Assembly (NCBI GenBank): GCA_009731375.1
Contig: BJOX01000146.1
Coordinates: 460,321-480,722 of the forward strand
Source: Paulinella micropora
Lineage: Eukaryota > Cercozoa > Imbricatea > Euglyphida
Reading direction: 5' to 3'
Length of the DNA stretch: 20,402 nucleotides
The position numbers were made by a program, and so were the translations under genes. Every line of letters starts with the position of its first letter. Within the stretch, counting starts at the first letter, position 1. Below, piece after piece: positions 1-8,076 of the stretch. The notes beneath the pieces are model-generated. The model searched no databases. It was given only the letters and a program-made list of their open reading frames with translations, and was not told the DNA's origin.

Positions 1-1
1 A

Positions 2-775
2 TACGGCAGCGCAGAGCGCCCGTACCACAGAGATGGGGGCTGGGCAGACGGCTCGAGCTCAAGCTCGAGTTCCTCAGCACCACAGGCCTATGCGACATCA
101 GGCGCAAGCACTACCGACACTGATGCCGACTCAGGTAACAGATTTGAGGTAGTCCAATGACTAGAGAAGGAGGGAGAAAACAGAACAACATGCATTGCAC
201 GATACACCGTTGTGCAGGTCCCAACCAAGGGTACCAGTGAGTCTAAGAGCCCACAGCAGGCCACAGACCAACTCAAAGGTAGTACAATACCAGTACACCC
301 ATCACGACAACAAACAGTGCATGCTGCTAATAGGCAGGCGAGTAAAGCGCTGGCAAAGAGAAAGCAGGCGGGCCTGTCGCAGCCACAGCCGAAGAAAGTA
401 AGAATAGAACCTGCAGTTAATCTTATCAACTTGCCGAGACAGACAATAGACAAGGAGGATGGAGGACATCAACCTCTCCTCACGGTCTCAAACAGAGAAA
501 GCAAGGACAATCATCCTTCGCCTGTGAACAATACCCAAAAAGACATTACAAAAACGGCGGAAAGGGAGGAGGAGGCGAACCTCGAAAAAAGGATACAGAT
601 TTTAGAACACAAGCTCCTTGTATTGGCCTTAAAAATTCACCGGCCAGACGCTTTATGCTATACGAACCTTTTTTGTGAAACATTAAATACCTTTATAAAC
701 GTTGGTAATGATACTATGGCGAATATTAATATTGTCCGGGCCGGAAATTTACTACGAAACACCATGCGTGGTTAG
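2..775 (+). pseudogene. Gag-like C-terminal region running into the start of the protease
   Basis: Frame 2 is open from the window edge to a TAG at 773-775 except for a TGA at 158-160. It begins with a low-complexity stretch that includes a run of eight serines (about 53-76). A Lys/Gln/Arg-rich section follows, then a short charged segment (about 560-640) that could be helical. Its end (about 690-720) reads FINVGNDTMANINIV, which sits where a retropepsin would have its D-S/T-G active-site loop. The catalytic Asp is not clearly preserved. No CCHC zinc knuckle is visible. The position upstream of protease and RT makes gag the best reading, but sequence similarity to a known gag family was not recognised. 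Confidence 0.5.
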
Positions 776-1044
776 AAACTAATATGAAAAAATCATCTGG
801 CACCTTGAAAGGAGTTAGTAGTCGGACGGATATAACGGGCATCATCACTTTAAATTTTAAATTGAAATCCGGACGAGTATATCGAGTGGACTTATACGTT
901 GTCCCCGAATACCACGGATCTGTTCTTTTGTCGTACGACCAACTGGCGACAATGAACGTAGTGATTGATTGCGCCGCCAAAAGAGTCATATACGGCGTAG
1001 AGCCAGGAGAAGAATATACTGTCGACTCTCTCCATGATATATAG
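730..1044 (+). pseudogene. Retropepsin-like aspartic protease fragment of the retroelement
   Basis: This frame is open from about 730 to TAG at 1042-1044. The segment has the C-terminal half of a gypsy retropepsin: a GIITLNFKL strand, a VDLYVVPEYHGS strand, then VLLSYDQLATMNVVIDC, matching the usual ILG-x-D-x-L-x(3)-N-x-V-I-D pattern with the Gly before the Asp replaced. The N-terminal half with the active-site loop lies in the preceding frame and ends at 775, so the domain is split by a frameshift somewhere in about 720-745. The role in an intact element would be polyprotein cleavage. As assembled the enzyme cannot be made, and the active-site triplet looks degenerate. Confidence 0.6.
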
Positions 1045-2147
1045 ACTCATACCAGGCCCTACACCTGGGGGTAGCATCGGAAGGGAAACAGGTGGCCATT
1101 ACACACGCATATGAGGCATATATGCCAACGGACGCGGTGTCTAAAGATGGTTCAAGCCTGTCAGACAAGAGAGAGGCGGAGGTTTATACGGCTACAGTCT
1201 CTACACAATGGGATAAAAAGTCGATAGACGATCTCATTGAAAAGAGGAAAGAAGAGATTATATGTATGGGAAAAAGGTGCCCATCGTTGGCGAGATTTGA
1301 AGAAGGAGCAGGGGCCGATGTATATATTACCAACGGGTATTGCTTTCACGTAAAGGTGGAAGAGAAGGACAGACAGGAGTTTATACCGAGGAGAAGGGGA
1401 CGACTCCCTGATATCCCGGCAGAAGATATTAAAAGCTTTATTACCGAATTCTGGGGTGACGAGCCTACGTGGCCGCGCTCACTGACAGAAGTGAAAAAGT
1501 GCCTGCGCACTCTTTTTGAAAATAATAAACCATATACGGTCATACTCCCGTACAATGAGAAGGCGATATGGGCGCAGGAGATACGGGACCGGCTTATTGA
1601 TCATCCGATACCGGTGCCCTCACGGAAGCAACACTTAGTGGTGGCTTGTCGTCTCGGGACTCGTGAGCAGAGCAGTGCATACAAGCGGAAGCTCAGAGAC
1701 CAGGACAAGTTGAAATTGATTCCTCAAGCATTCACATGCTTCGATGGTTTCTACACCCGAAAAGCTCCGTTGCAATATGCGAGATTAATAGATATGTTGG
1801 TAGGTCTGGCGGAGGACGACGAACCAGACACTGCCACATATGGAAAAACGGGAATGGACGATATATCAGAAGAAGAGTTGGGCTTGGAGGAGGACAGAGC
1901 ACCCCTCAAGCATCACAAGAGAATGTCAGAGGAGGAGTTTAAGGCGGCGATAGACGAGAAATTGGCAGGAGGAGCAGGTACGGAGAAGGAGAAAGAGATT
2001 TTGAAAGAGAGATTGAAGGCGAACAAAATGATTTTTGACCCCCCTCAAGCGGGAGGTGTCAAGCCGGGAGCCTTCACCGCGGTTATTTGTAAAATACCAG
2101 GTGCTGAGCCTTCACCGGCGCCACGACGGGCAAATGAGTATACATGA
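1038..2147 (+). pseudogene. Retroelement pol linker between protease and reverse transcriptase
   Basis: The frame is open from just after a TGA at 1035-1037 to the TGA at 2145-2147, with no convincing ATG near its beginning, so it is a polyprotein segment and not a gene of its own. The middle is Lys/Glu-rich and unlike any domain I recognise. The last 40 or so residues (FDPPQAGGVKPGAFTAVICK onward) look like the short Pro-rich lead-in that precedes gypsy reverse transcriptases. The RT itself continues in another frame from about 2130. The long charged section between protease and RT is unusual in length for a gypsy element and its function is unknown. Confidence 0.6.
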
Positions 2148-3066
2148 AGCAAAGATCGCAGAAGAACAAGCAAGGCAGTTACTCGATGAGGATTTCATTG
2201 AGAGATCGACATCTCCAATAGTTTCTCAACCGAGACTGGTGCCTAAACCGGGAGGAGAATGGCGCTTAACGGTTAACTATGCCCGCGTCAATAAAATTTT
2301 AGAGGAGGAACGAAATCCATTACCTACTCTTGAAGAAGGAAGGCGAGTATTGCGGAACGCCAAGCTATACTCAGTCATTGATCTGAAGAATGGCTTCTGG
2401 CAAATTCCACTGGATGAAAAGTCCAGATGGCTGACTGCATTTGTAGTAGGAATGGAGATATATCAGTGGAAAGTACTTCCGATGGGACTCAAACAGGCCC
2501 CGGGACTCTTTCAGAAAGCGATGCAAAGCATGCTGAGTAGCAAATATGATGACCAGACAGAGGGAGGTTTCATGAGGAGAAGAGGACAGAAGGCGGGAGA
2601 GTACGCATTTTGTTACATCGATGACATTATCGTGTACTCCAATACGATGGAAGAGCACATCGACCATCTAACAGACATTTTCAGGCGTATCAAACTAATT
2701 GGCCTGAAATGTAATTTGAAGAAATATCAACTCGCAAAGACCAGCGTGACATATTTGGTGTACGAAATCTCTTACAATAGAGTCTCGATATCCAAAGAGA
2801 AGAGGGAGGAGATCATGAGCCGGCAGAGGCCGAAGAATCGCACAGAGCTGCACTCATTTCTTGCGATGGCGCAATATTACAGCCAGTTCATACCCAATTG
2901 GGGTGCAACTCGGGCTAAGTTGGAGAGAACGATCGATTTCGGTGATTTTGAGAAGTGGGATGATGAAGCCTTAGAAGCGTACAACACGCTCAAAGATCTC
3001 ATCTACAAAGATCCGAAAGATGGCGGACTCGTGCTGATGATGGCCGACTTTTCGATCAATTCGTAG
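2035..3066 (+). pseudogene. Retroelement reverse transcriptase (RNA-directed DNA polymerase) segment
   Basis: Genuine RT homology starts near 2130 (MSIHEAKIAEEQARQLLDE) and follows the gypsy pattern: FIERSTSPIVSQPRLVPK, then WRLTVNYARVNK, then YSVIDLKNGFWQIPL with the motif A aspartate, LPMGLKQAPGLFQ (motif B), and YIDDIIVYS carrying the catalytic Asp pair (motif C). The thumb and connection lead to a premature TAG at 3064-3066, where the RNase H continues in the next frame. The first 30 codons or so of this open frame overlap the linker and are not real. All RT catalytic aspartates are present, so the damage seen here is frame loss, not active-site loss. Confidence 0.9.
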
Positions 3067-5960
3067 TCGACACAGACGCATCAAAGTTCGCGATCGGCGC
3101 AGTCTTACAACAGGAAGATGAGGAGAAAAAGTTGCGCCCGATCATGTTTATAAGTAGAAAGTTGTGCTCGGCGGAGCGAAACTATTGTACGAGACAGAGA
3201 GAGGCACTGGCGGTGGTCTGGGCCCTCAAACGGTTGAGAGAGTATTTATGGGGTGGACCTCAGTTTATAGTAAGGACTGATCACCAGAATTTACTATGGC
3301 TGATGAATCATGAACAGACTGGCCGTCTAGCGAGATGGCAGGCATTCTTGTCATGTTTCAATTTTACAATGGTCCATCTACCCGGCAAGCGAAATGTTGT
3401 CGCTGACAGCCTCTCCAGGCTAGAGTTTCACTCAGAAGTGGCAGCTCTCGTATCATCAGCAGAAATGGAGGATCTATCCCCAGACTGCACATACGAAGTG
3501 CATCATATCGAGTCGATGCAGATGGCGAGAGGGGTCCGATATAACCGATCGGGTCTACGTCATAGCCCGCAAGGTCCGGATCATGGGATATGTTGTACAG
3601 CACATGTCCTCGAGGATGCTGAGTGGTCCTATGAAGCATATGAGAATATGAAGGCGGAGATAAAACAAGAAGAGATTAAGCAAGAAGCATATGCGGAACC
3701 CCCGCAGGAGAACAAGGAGGAGTTAGACGAAAACCCTGAGAGGATAGGAGTGCAGCTAGAGGATGGGACTATCCACATAGCCTCACCCACTGCATGGAGA
3801 CAGCAACAGGCTCTCGATCCGGAGTTCAAAGAGCTAATACAGCTATACAAGAACCCGAACGAGCTGAAAATGACGAAGGAGATTAAGGAGCAACAGAAGG
3901 AGATGGGGTGGAGAGACGGTCTCTTGTGGTACAAAGGCCAACACGGGCGCTATGCATCACAACCAGACAAATGGACTCTCTGGGTTCCTGAGAAACTCAG
4001 ACACATCATTTTTGTCGCTGCTCATAACTGCCCACTACTGGCGCACCCGGGCCGACAAAGAACGCATATGTTCATTTCGAGACGATTCTGGTGGAAGAAG
4101 ATGAAGGAGAATATTGATGAACAGGTCAATGCATGCATCCCATGCAAGACATCCAAAACACCATTGAAGGCGAATTTTGGCCTGATCGGGACTTTTCCTT
4201 TACACTTAGGAATGTTCGAGTTCTTACACACTGATCATGTAGGACCTTTCCCGGTCACGACGGAAGGTTACAGATACCTTCTAACGGCCATAGACAGAGC
4301 CACCAACTATGTATGGGTGGTCCCAGTCAAAGACGTTACGGGCGAAACAACAGCCAAGGCGTTGATTGACAGGATCATCTCACAGATTGGGGTGCCGAGA
4401 AAAATATGCTCAGATCGAGGCTCTGACTTTAATAATGAAGTCATCGACAAGCTATCTGCATATTACGGCATGAAATGGCAATATGTCACCGCCTATAACC
4501 CCAGAGCGAACGGCAAGATAGAGCGGGTGCATAGACCCCTCAAGGCCGCGCTGAAGATGTATTGTATGAAGAAGGAGAACCAAAAGGCATGGGTGGAGGC
4601 AGCATCCTCGTTTGCCTTTGCTATGAATTGCCTACCCTCTACAGCGTTAGGTGGTTCAAAAGGTTCCGTCTCGCCATACCAATTGGTATATGGGCGTGAG
4701 CCCGCCATCCCAGCCTCACTGCTGCACCCAAAAGATTCATGGGCAGATCAGGATGAGCTGTTTGGGGTGAGACTTCGGGCGAAGATGGAGGCGGAGCAAA
4801 TAGTACAGGCGCATAGGGAGGCGGAGCGCAGGAAGACTGATGCTGAAGGTGTCAGGCAGGCACACCTGGATCAAGTCAGATTTCAGGTCGGGGATATTGT
4901 ACTACTGTATCATCCTCAGGTTCCTCAGGGAGTCAGCTCGAAGCTGTTCATCCACTGGAAAGGACCATACCAGATCATGGAACAGATGGGGCCTTTGAAT
5001 TATAAAATCAGGGGCAGAGGGAAAGTTCAAATAGTCAATGTACGAAGGCTGATTAAGTATGATCCCTTCCTACTTGAAGATGAGTCCGTTGATCAAGCAC
5101 TCAAACGGATGGAGGCTGACTTTAAAGAGGTCCCACCAATCCGTCAGGAGGATATCTCGGAACGGGATGCCTACAGGGCACCAATTGCGGAGAAGGAGGA
5201 GGCTGAGCTGGAGAACAAGCGGGCCACCGACCGCAAAAGTGCGGCGGGGACTCAGACCCGCAAAAGGGTGGAGTCGAACGTGCCGGAAGGAAAGTTCACG
5301 GAGGCGCAAATAAGGAGAGCGCAAAATGACCTTATCTACGACCGACCGAGAAAGGCGATAAGGACGGCACGTTCGCAAGGAGTCCATCAAGAGGGGAGCG
5401 ATGACGGAGATCAAGACCCTCGCGCGGGCAATGACACTCTCGTTCACCCCAGTTGGAAAGAAGGAGATGCGATTGGACATATTTCATGGGCCAAAGACGC
5501 TTTTTACTTGGTGAGGCCTGCGGCTCAACACGTAGCCGATGACACGCTCTCAGATTTATATCTCATGAAAGTCATGGCAGTACCTCACAAACGCCATACG
5601 CGATCGAATCGAATTTCGACTGCGGCACAAATAATACAACCAGTCTTACATTTCTGGAGGAGTCTGGATCCAGTGGGAGATCCTAAAGTAAGACTACCTT
5701 CCAGTATAAAAAAAGACGCCAAGAAACTTGAGACATGGGATGATACCATATCTCCCACAGATAAAGATCATACCGCGTGGACCATACAAGCACTACCACG
5801 AGGGGTGCTGGACATTCCTTTTGACTTGGCACAAGGCGCAATCCCTCACAAAATTTGGGACGTCCTCGAACAGTCTACCTTAGACTATTTCTTAGACTTA
5901 ACTTTGGTTGGAGGTCCTCCACCAGGTAAAGGAGTCCGCGCGCGTAAACGGCATCTATAG
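3051..5960 (+). pseudogene. Retroelement RNase H and integrase with long C-terminal tail
   Basis: The frame continues from RT after a shift near 3050. RNase H has VDTDASK, QREALAVVWAL, RTDHQNLLW and ADSLSR, covering the four acidic positions. The integrase zinc site is HH-CC, ending in CIPC at about 4138-4149. Integrase catalytic residues are the Asp codon at 4233 (LHTDHVGPF), the Asp at 4413 (SDRGSDF) and the Glu at 4521 (NGKIERVHR), a D-60-D-36-E spacing. A GPY/F-type module (WKGPYQI) follows near 4960. After it come about 300 more residues, charged at first and then with no recognised domain; no chromodomain is evident. An uninterrupted 2.9-kb frame here contrasts with the broken upstream part. 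Confidence 0.9.
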
Positions 5961-6382
5961 TAAGTATTTTTTTTCTCTAGAAATATTGTGGACCTGATCG
6001 ATTGCGAACATAGCATTGATCCAATATCGTCCCGACAACCTTACTTAGATATTAAAGCTACTACAGCATTCATTCTTCTAGAGATTAACAAGACACAGCT
6101 GACAAAAAATAGGCATTCTATTCTCTTGCTTCGGCAGAGACAGACGAGACGGCCACGAAACAGCACCGTTACGGGATCGCTATTTGAGTGAGCGATGGTG
6201 TTTCCTGGATATGACCCGCATTAGTATCAGAATGATGATTTCATTAAAGACTCTACAGTCTAATCAAGAACTGATATATTTTAATAACATGAACTGCTAC
6301 ACCGGATTCCATCGATCTCTACTTGTATCGGCATATCGCAAGGTTAGGGCGCACTCAACCCAACTTCGGATATAGTCGTCAG

Positions 6383-6392
6383 NNNNNNNNNN
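6383..6392. other. Assembly gap (10 N)
   Basis: Ten N bases, probably a placeholder of unknown true length. Confidence 0.99.
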
Positions 6393-6717
6393 ATCAGACT
6401 TGATCACCTGACACTATATGAAATGATGCTGATTTATACAAGTGTATTTCTTCACAAAAAGTAAATGTATTTATGGAAAACGACGACCGGTTATTACATA
6501 TATATGGAAATGGCGACATTACATTATTACTCAACCATAAACATTATACTTGGACATACTGCACAAATATCTTATCGACAGAAGAAAGAGGAAGATTTTA
6601 ATATAGATACTGAATGTGCTAGAGTATATATACGATTGGTACCGGGGCAAGTATCATTGTTGTTTTATAGCGGCTAATTCGTGGGTTGATGTATCTTCGT
6701 ACATAACTCTAGTAGAT

Positions 6718-6773
6718 GATAACCCAGATCTCGGCAAGAATTTTTGCAAATTCTCGCCTTCGTCTGGGTTGTC
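6718..6773. repeat. 56-nt near-perfect hairpin between retroelement and virus
   Basis: Outer arms GATAACCCAGA (6718-6728) and TCTGGGTTGTC (6763-6773) pair with one mismatch. Inner arms GGCAAGAATTT (6733-6743) and AAATTCTCGCC (6748-6758) pair with one mismatch around a 4-nt TTGC loop. The two stems are separated by a symmetrical unpaired 4-nt stretch on each side. It does not share the CGATGT/AATATC ends of the hairpin elements further right, so it belongs to something else, possibly a MITE or the end of a terminal repeat. Confidence 0.75.
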
Positions 6774-6879
6774 GCACCCTCTCCTGTTGATAGTAGATAC
6801 AAAGAAACAAAAACAACCAAATAGTCTTATACAGCACACTACAAGAAAACATATATGACATATTTTATTTATCATTTAA

Positions 6880-6904
6880 AGAATTATAAGTGTCATAATA
6901 TAGA
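6880..6904 (+). promoter_or_regulatory. TATA-like AT-rich leader of the first viral gene
   Basis: CATAATATAGA directly precedes the ATG at 6905, matching the TATA-like motif found close upstream of most viral start codons here. Weak on its own. Confidence 0.3.
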
Positions 6905-7363
6905 ATGAGTGAGAGAACAATCAGAAAAGTTTCAAAAGGCGGAATATGTATTCAAGAAAATGAAATTGTTATAAGGTGGAGAGAAAATGGCGAACAAAAA
7001 AGAAAAATAATTTACATTGGAAAAAAGAGGTCAAAGGAAGAAGCAGAAAAGCAAGCAAGGGAGTTTTACGAAAAGGAAGTATTATCAAAATACGAAGAAG
7101 ATAATAAAAATACAAATTACAAACAATTATCAAAGCAAAAGAAGTCAGAATGGAGAAAAGAAAAAATCAAAGAAAAATATACATGTGTTTGTGGAAAAAC
7201 GATAGGAATATATGGCAAATACACACACGAAAAAACACAGTTTCATAGAGACTTCTTTGCGGAGAAAGAAGAAATTATGTTAGGCGGTCGTAAAGTAATT
7301 CGTATAGCATATAGAAACGATGACATAGAAAGATANNNNNNNNNNCATAGAAAGTTATTTTAA
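6905..7363 (+). CDS. Putative AP2-like DNA-binding protein with a C-x-C/H-x5-H zinc finger
   Basis: The frame has 153 codons, but its end is unreliable because 10 N bases (7336-7345) lie inside it. Residues about 10-60 (KGGICIQENEIVIRWRENG, then KKRSKEEAEKQAREF) have the strand-strand-strand-helix look of AP2/integrase-arm DNA-binding domains. Residues 94-114 form a compact candidate zinc site, C94-x-C96-x11-H108-x5-H114 (YTCVCGKTIGIYGKYTHEKT). The protein is very Lys/Glu-rich. A DNA-binding role, perhaps in transcription or replication, is inferred from these two segments only. It is the first viral-looking gene after the retroelement and is transcribed in the same direction as the HIRAN and polymerase genes. 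Confidence 0.6.
   Translation: MSERTIRKVSKGGICIQENEIVIRWRENGEQKRKIIYIGKKRSKEEAEKQAREFYEKEVLSKYEEDNKNTNYKQLSKQKKSEWRKEKIKEKYTCVCGKTIGIYGKYTHEKTQFHRDFFAEKEEIMLGGRKVIRIAYRNDDIERXXXXHRKLF
7336..7345. other. Assembly gap (10 N)
   Basis: Ten N bases flanked on both sides by CATAGAAAG, so the two contig ends may overlap and the gap may be artificial. Confidence 0.99.
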
Positions 7364-7380
7364 AAACAAATAATTAATTT

Positions 7381-7413
7381 TATTTTAAACAAATATTATT
7401 TATATTATATAAA
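7381..7413 (+). promoter_or_regulatory. TATA-like promoter of the HIRAN gene
   Basis: A T-rich run followed by TTATATTATATAAA ends at the ATG (7414). Same layout as other viral genes in the window: T-tract, then a TATATA-like core within about 15 nt of the start. Confidence 0.4.
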
Positions 7414-7896
7414 ATGACGACGACCAGAGTTGTGGGTGTTTCATTTGATGGGACACAAGATAATATTTCTTATCTTAAAACCATAGGACGAGGTGAAAAA
7501 GTTTTTATTCAACACGAGCCAGAAAACAAATTTGATAAAAATGCGATAAAGGTTGAAACAGAAAGCGGAAAGCAACTCGGATATATCAGCAAACACTTAG
7601 CAGAAACTCTAAAGATTAAAGGAAGAAAACAAGTATATTATTCAATCTATGAGGAGGGTCAGGAAAACATTATGGAATTGAAATTACTATCCCTTGATAC
7701 AAACAAACAATATTTAATATATATTAAAGATTATTTTTTTTATTATATATACACAAAGATGGGTAGAAAACCATTATACAAAACACCAGAAGAGAAAAAG
7801 GAAGCCTTACGGAGAAAGGCGAGGGAATTTATACAAAAAGATCCAGAAGACATAGACAGACCTCAATGGAGTATTACAACCAAAATAAAACAATAA
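7414..7896 (+). CDS. HIRAN-domain protein, apparently fused to the next small gene
   Basis: Residues about 3-75 match the HIRAN pattern: VVGVSFDG at the start, then a strand ending EKVFIQHEPENKFDKNAIKV, then GKQLGYISKHLAETL. HIRAN domains bind DNA ends or stalled forks and occur in HLTF-type helicases and as stand-alone proteins in viruses and bacteria, so a role in viral replication or repair is likely. After about residue 100 the translation becomes a Tyr/Phe/Ile-rich string encoded by AT-rich DNA (about 7715-7755) that looks like an intergenic spacer. It then enters, in the same frame, the basic protein that starts at ATG 7759. The genuine HIRAN protein probably ended before that, and loss of its stop would explain the 160-residue frame. 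Confidence 0.75.
   Translation: MTTTRVVGVSFDGTQDNISYLKTIGRGEKVFIQHEPENKFDKNAIKVETESGKQLGYISKHLAETLKIKGRKQVYYSIYEEGQENIMELKLLSLDTNKQYLIYIKDYFFYYIYTKMGRKPLYKTPEEKKEALRRKAREFIQKDPEDIDRPQWSITTKIKQ
7733..7758 (+). promoter_or_regulatory. Promoter-like TATATACACAAAG box before the basic protein
   Basis: A T7 run, then TATATATACACAAAG, then ATG at 7759. Nearly the same string, TATATACACAAGAG, precedes the fibre gene on the other strand (13334-13350), which argues for a shared viral promoter element and for a separate gene start here. Confidence 0.5.
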
Positions 7897-7979
7897 TAGC
7901 GGAAAGGAGAAAGAAAAAAAGAGATGAAGTAAAGCAAGCATTACTTAAGTTGAAAAGAATGGAGGAGGCAATGAAATGA
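7759..7979 (+). pseudogene. Small basic GRKPLYKT-type protein, frameshifted
   Basis: The start MGRKPLYKTPEEKKEALRRK is of the basic 'GR(P/K)xKYKTxEE' type seen in many small viral and fungal DNA-binding-like proteins. In this frame it runs to 7896. The next frame, from about 7863, continues in the same style (EYYNQNK, then ERRKKKRDEVKQALLKLKRM) to a TGA at 7977-7979, so a single-base indel around 7860-7880 most likely split one gene of about 70 residues. The product would be a highly charged helix, perhaps nucleic-acid binding. The promoter-like box directly upstream supports an independent start. Confidence 0.5.
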
Positions 7980-8032
7980 ATTTCTATTTAAATAGAAGAA
8001 ATTATTATATATAAATATAACAGATAATTTAT

Positions 8033-8076
8033 TATTATTTTTTATTATTTTTATATCCGCTTTGATATAAAAAAGT
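8033..8076 (+). promoter_or_regulatory. AT-rich leader of the DNA polymerase gene
   Basis: T/A-rich tract followed by GATATAAAAAAGT and the polymerase ATG at 8077. Fits the T-tract plus TATA-like layout of the other viral genes. Confidence 0.35.

Larger units (their letters stand above)
1..5960 (+). mobile_element. Ty3/gypsy-type LTR retrotransposon, 5'-truncated by the window, degenerate
   Basis: Domains follow Ty3/gypsy order on the + strand: gag-like tail, retropepsin, reverse transcriptase, RNase H, HHCC zinc-binding integrase and GPY/F module. Integrase downstream of RNase H is the diagnostic order for Ty3/gypsy as against Ty1/copia. Coding passes through frames 2, 1, 3, 1 and 3 (start position modulo 3) and has a TGA inside the gag frame at 158-160, so no intact polyprotein is possible as assembled. 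Base composition is clearly less AT-rich than the viral region after about 6900. No LTR, primer-binding site or target-site duplication can be recognised. The 5' end lies outside the window and the 3' end is placed only at the last pol codon. Whether it inserted into, or merely next to, the viral region is not decidable here. Confidence 0.9.
5961..6904. other. AT-rich junction without a convincing gene
   Basis: No open frame here has recognisable protein features; the longest are about 60-80 codons and lack a shared composition with neighbours. The stretch contains a 10-N gap (6383-6392), a strong hairpin (6718-6773) and, just before the first viral gene, the 7-bp inverted repeat TATGACA (6854-6860) / TGTCATA (6891-6897). 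The retroelement's 3' untranslated part or LTR and the left end of the viral segment should lie here, but I cannot place either boundary. Confidence 0.5.

Noticed and set aside
52-69. 8-bp-arm palindrome CTCGAGCT / AGCTCGAG
   Set aside because: It falls inside a run of serine codons (TCG/AGC/TCA), which explains the symmetry.
3040-3066. Programmed -1 frameshift between RT and RNase H
   Set aside because: The junction is near ACTTTTC, not a classic X-XXY-YYZ slippery site, it lies inside pol, and several other frame breaks exist, so mutation is the simpler reading.
4227-4523. Viral (Polinton-type) rve integrase
   Set aside because: This integrase is continuous with the gypsy RNase H and followed by GPY/F, so it belongs to the retroelement; no separate viral integrase is in the window.
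6654-6875. 73-codon minus-strand frame and 80-codon plus-strand frame over the 6718-6773 hairpin
   Set aside because: Both are open because the sequence is palindromic; neither shows coding signs.
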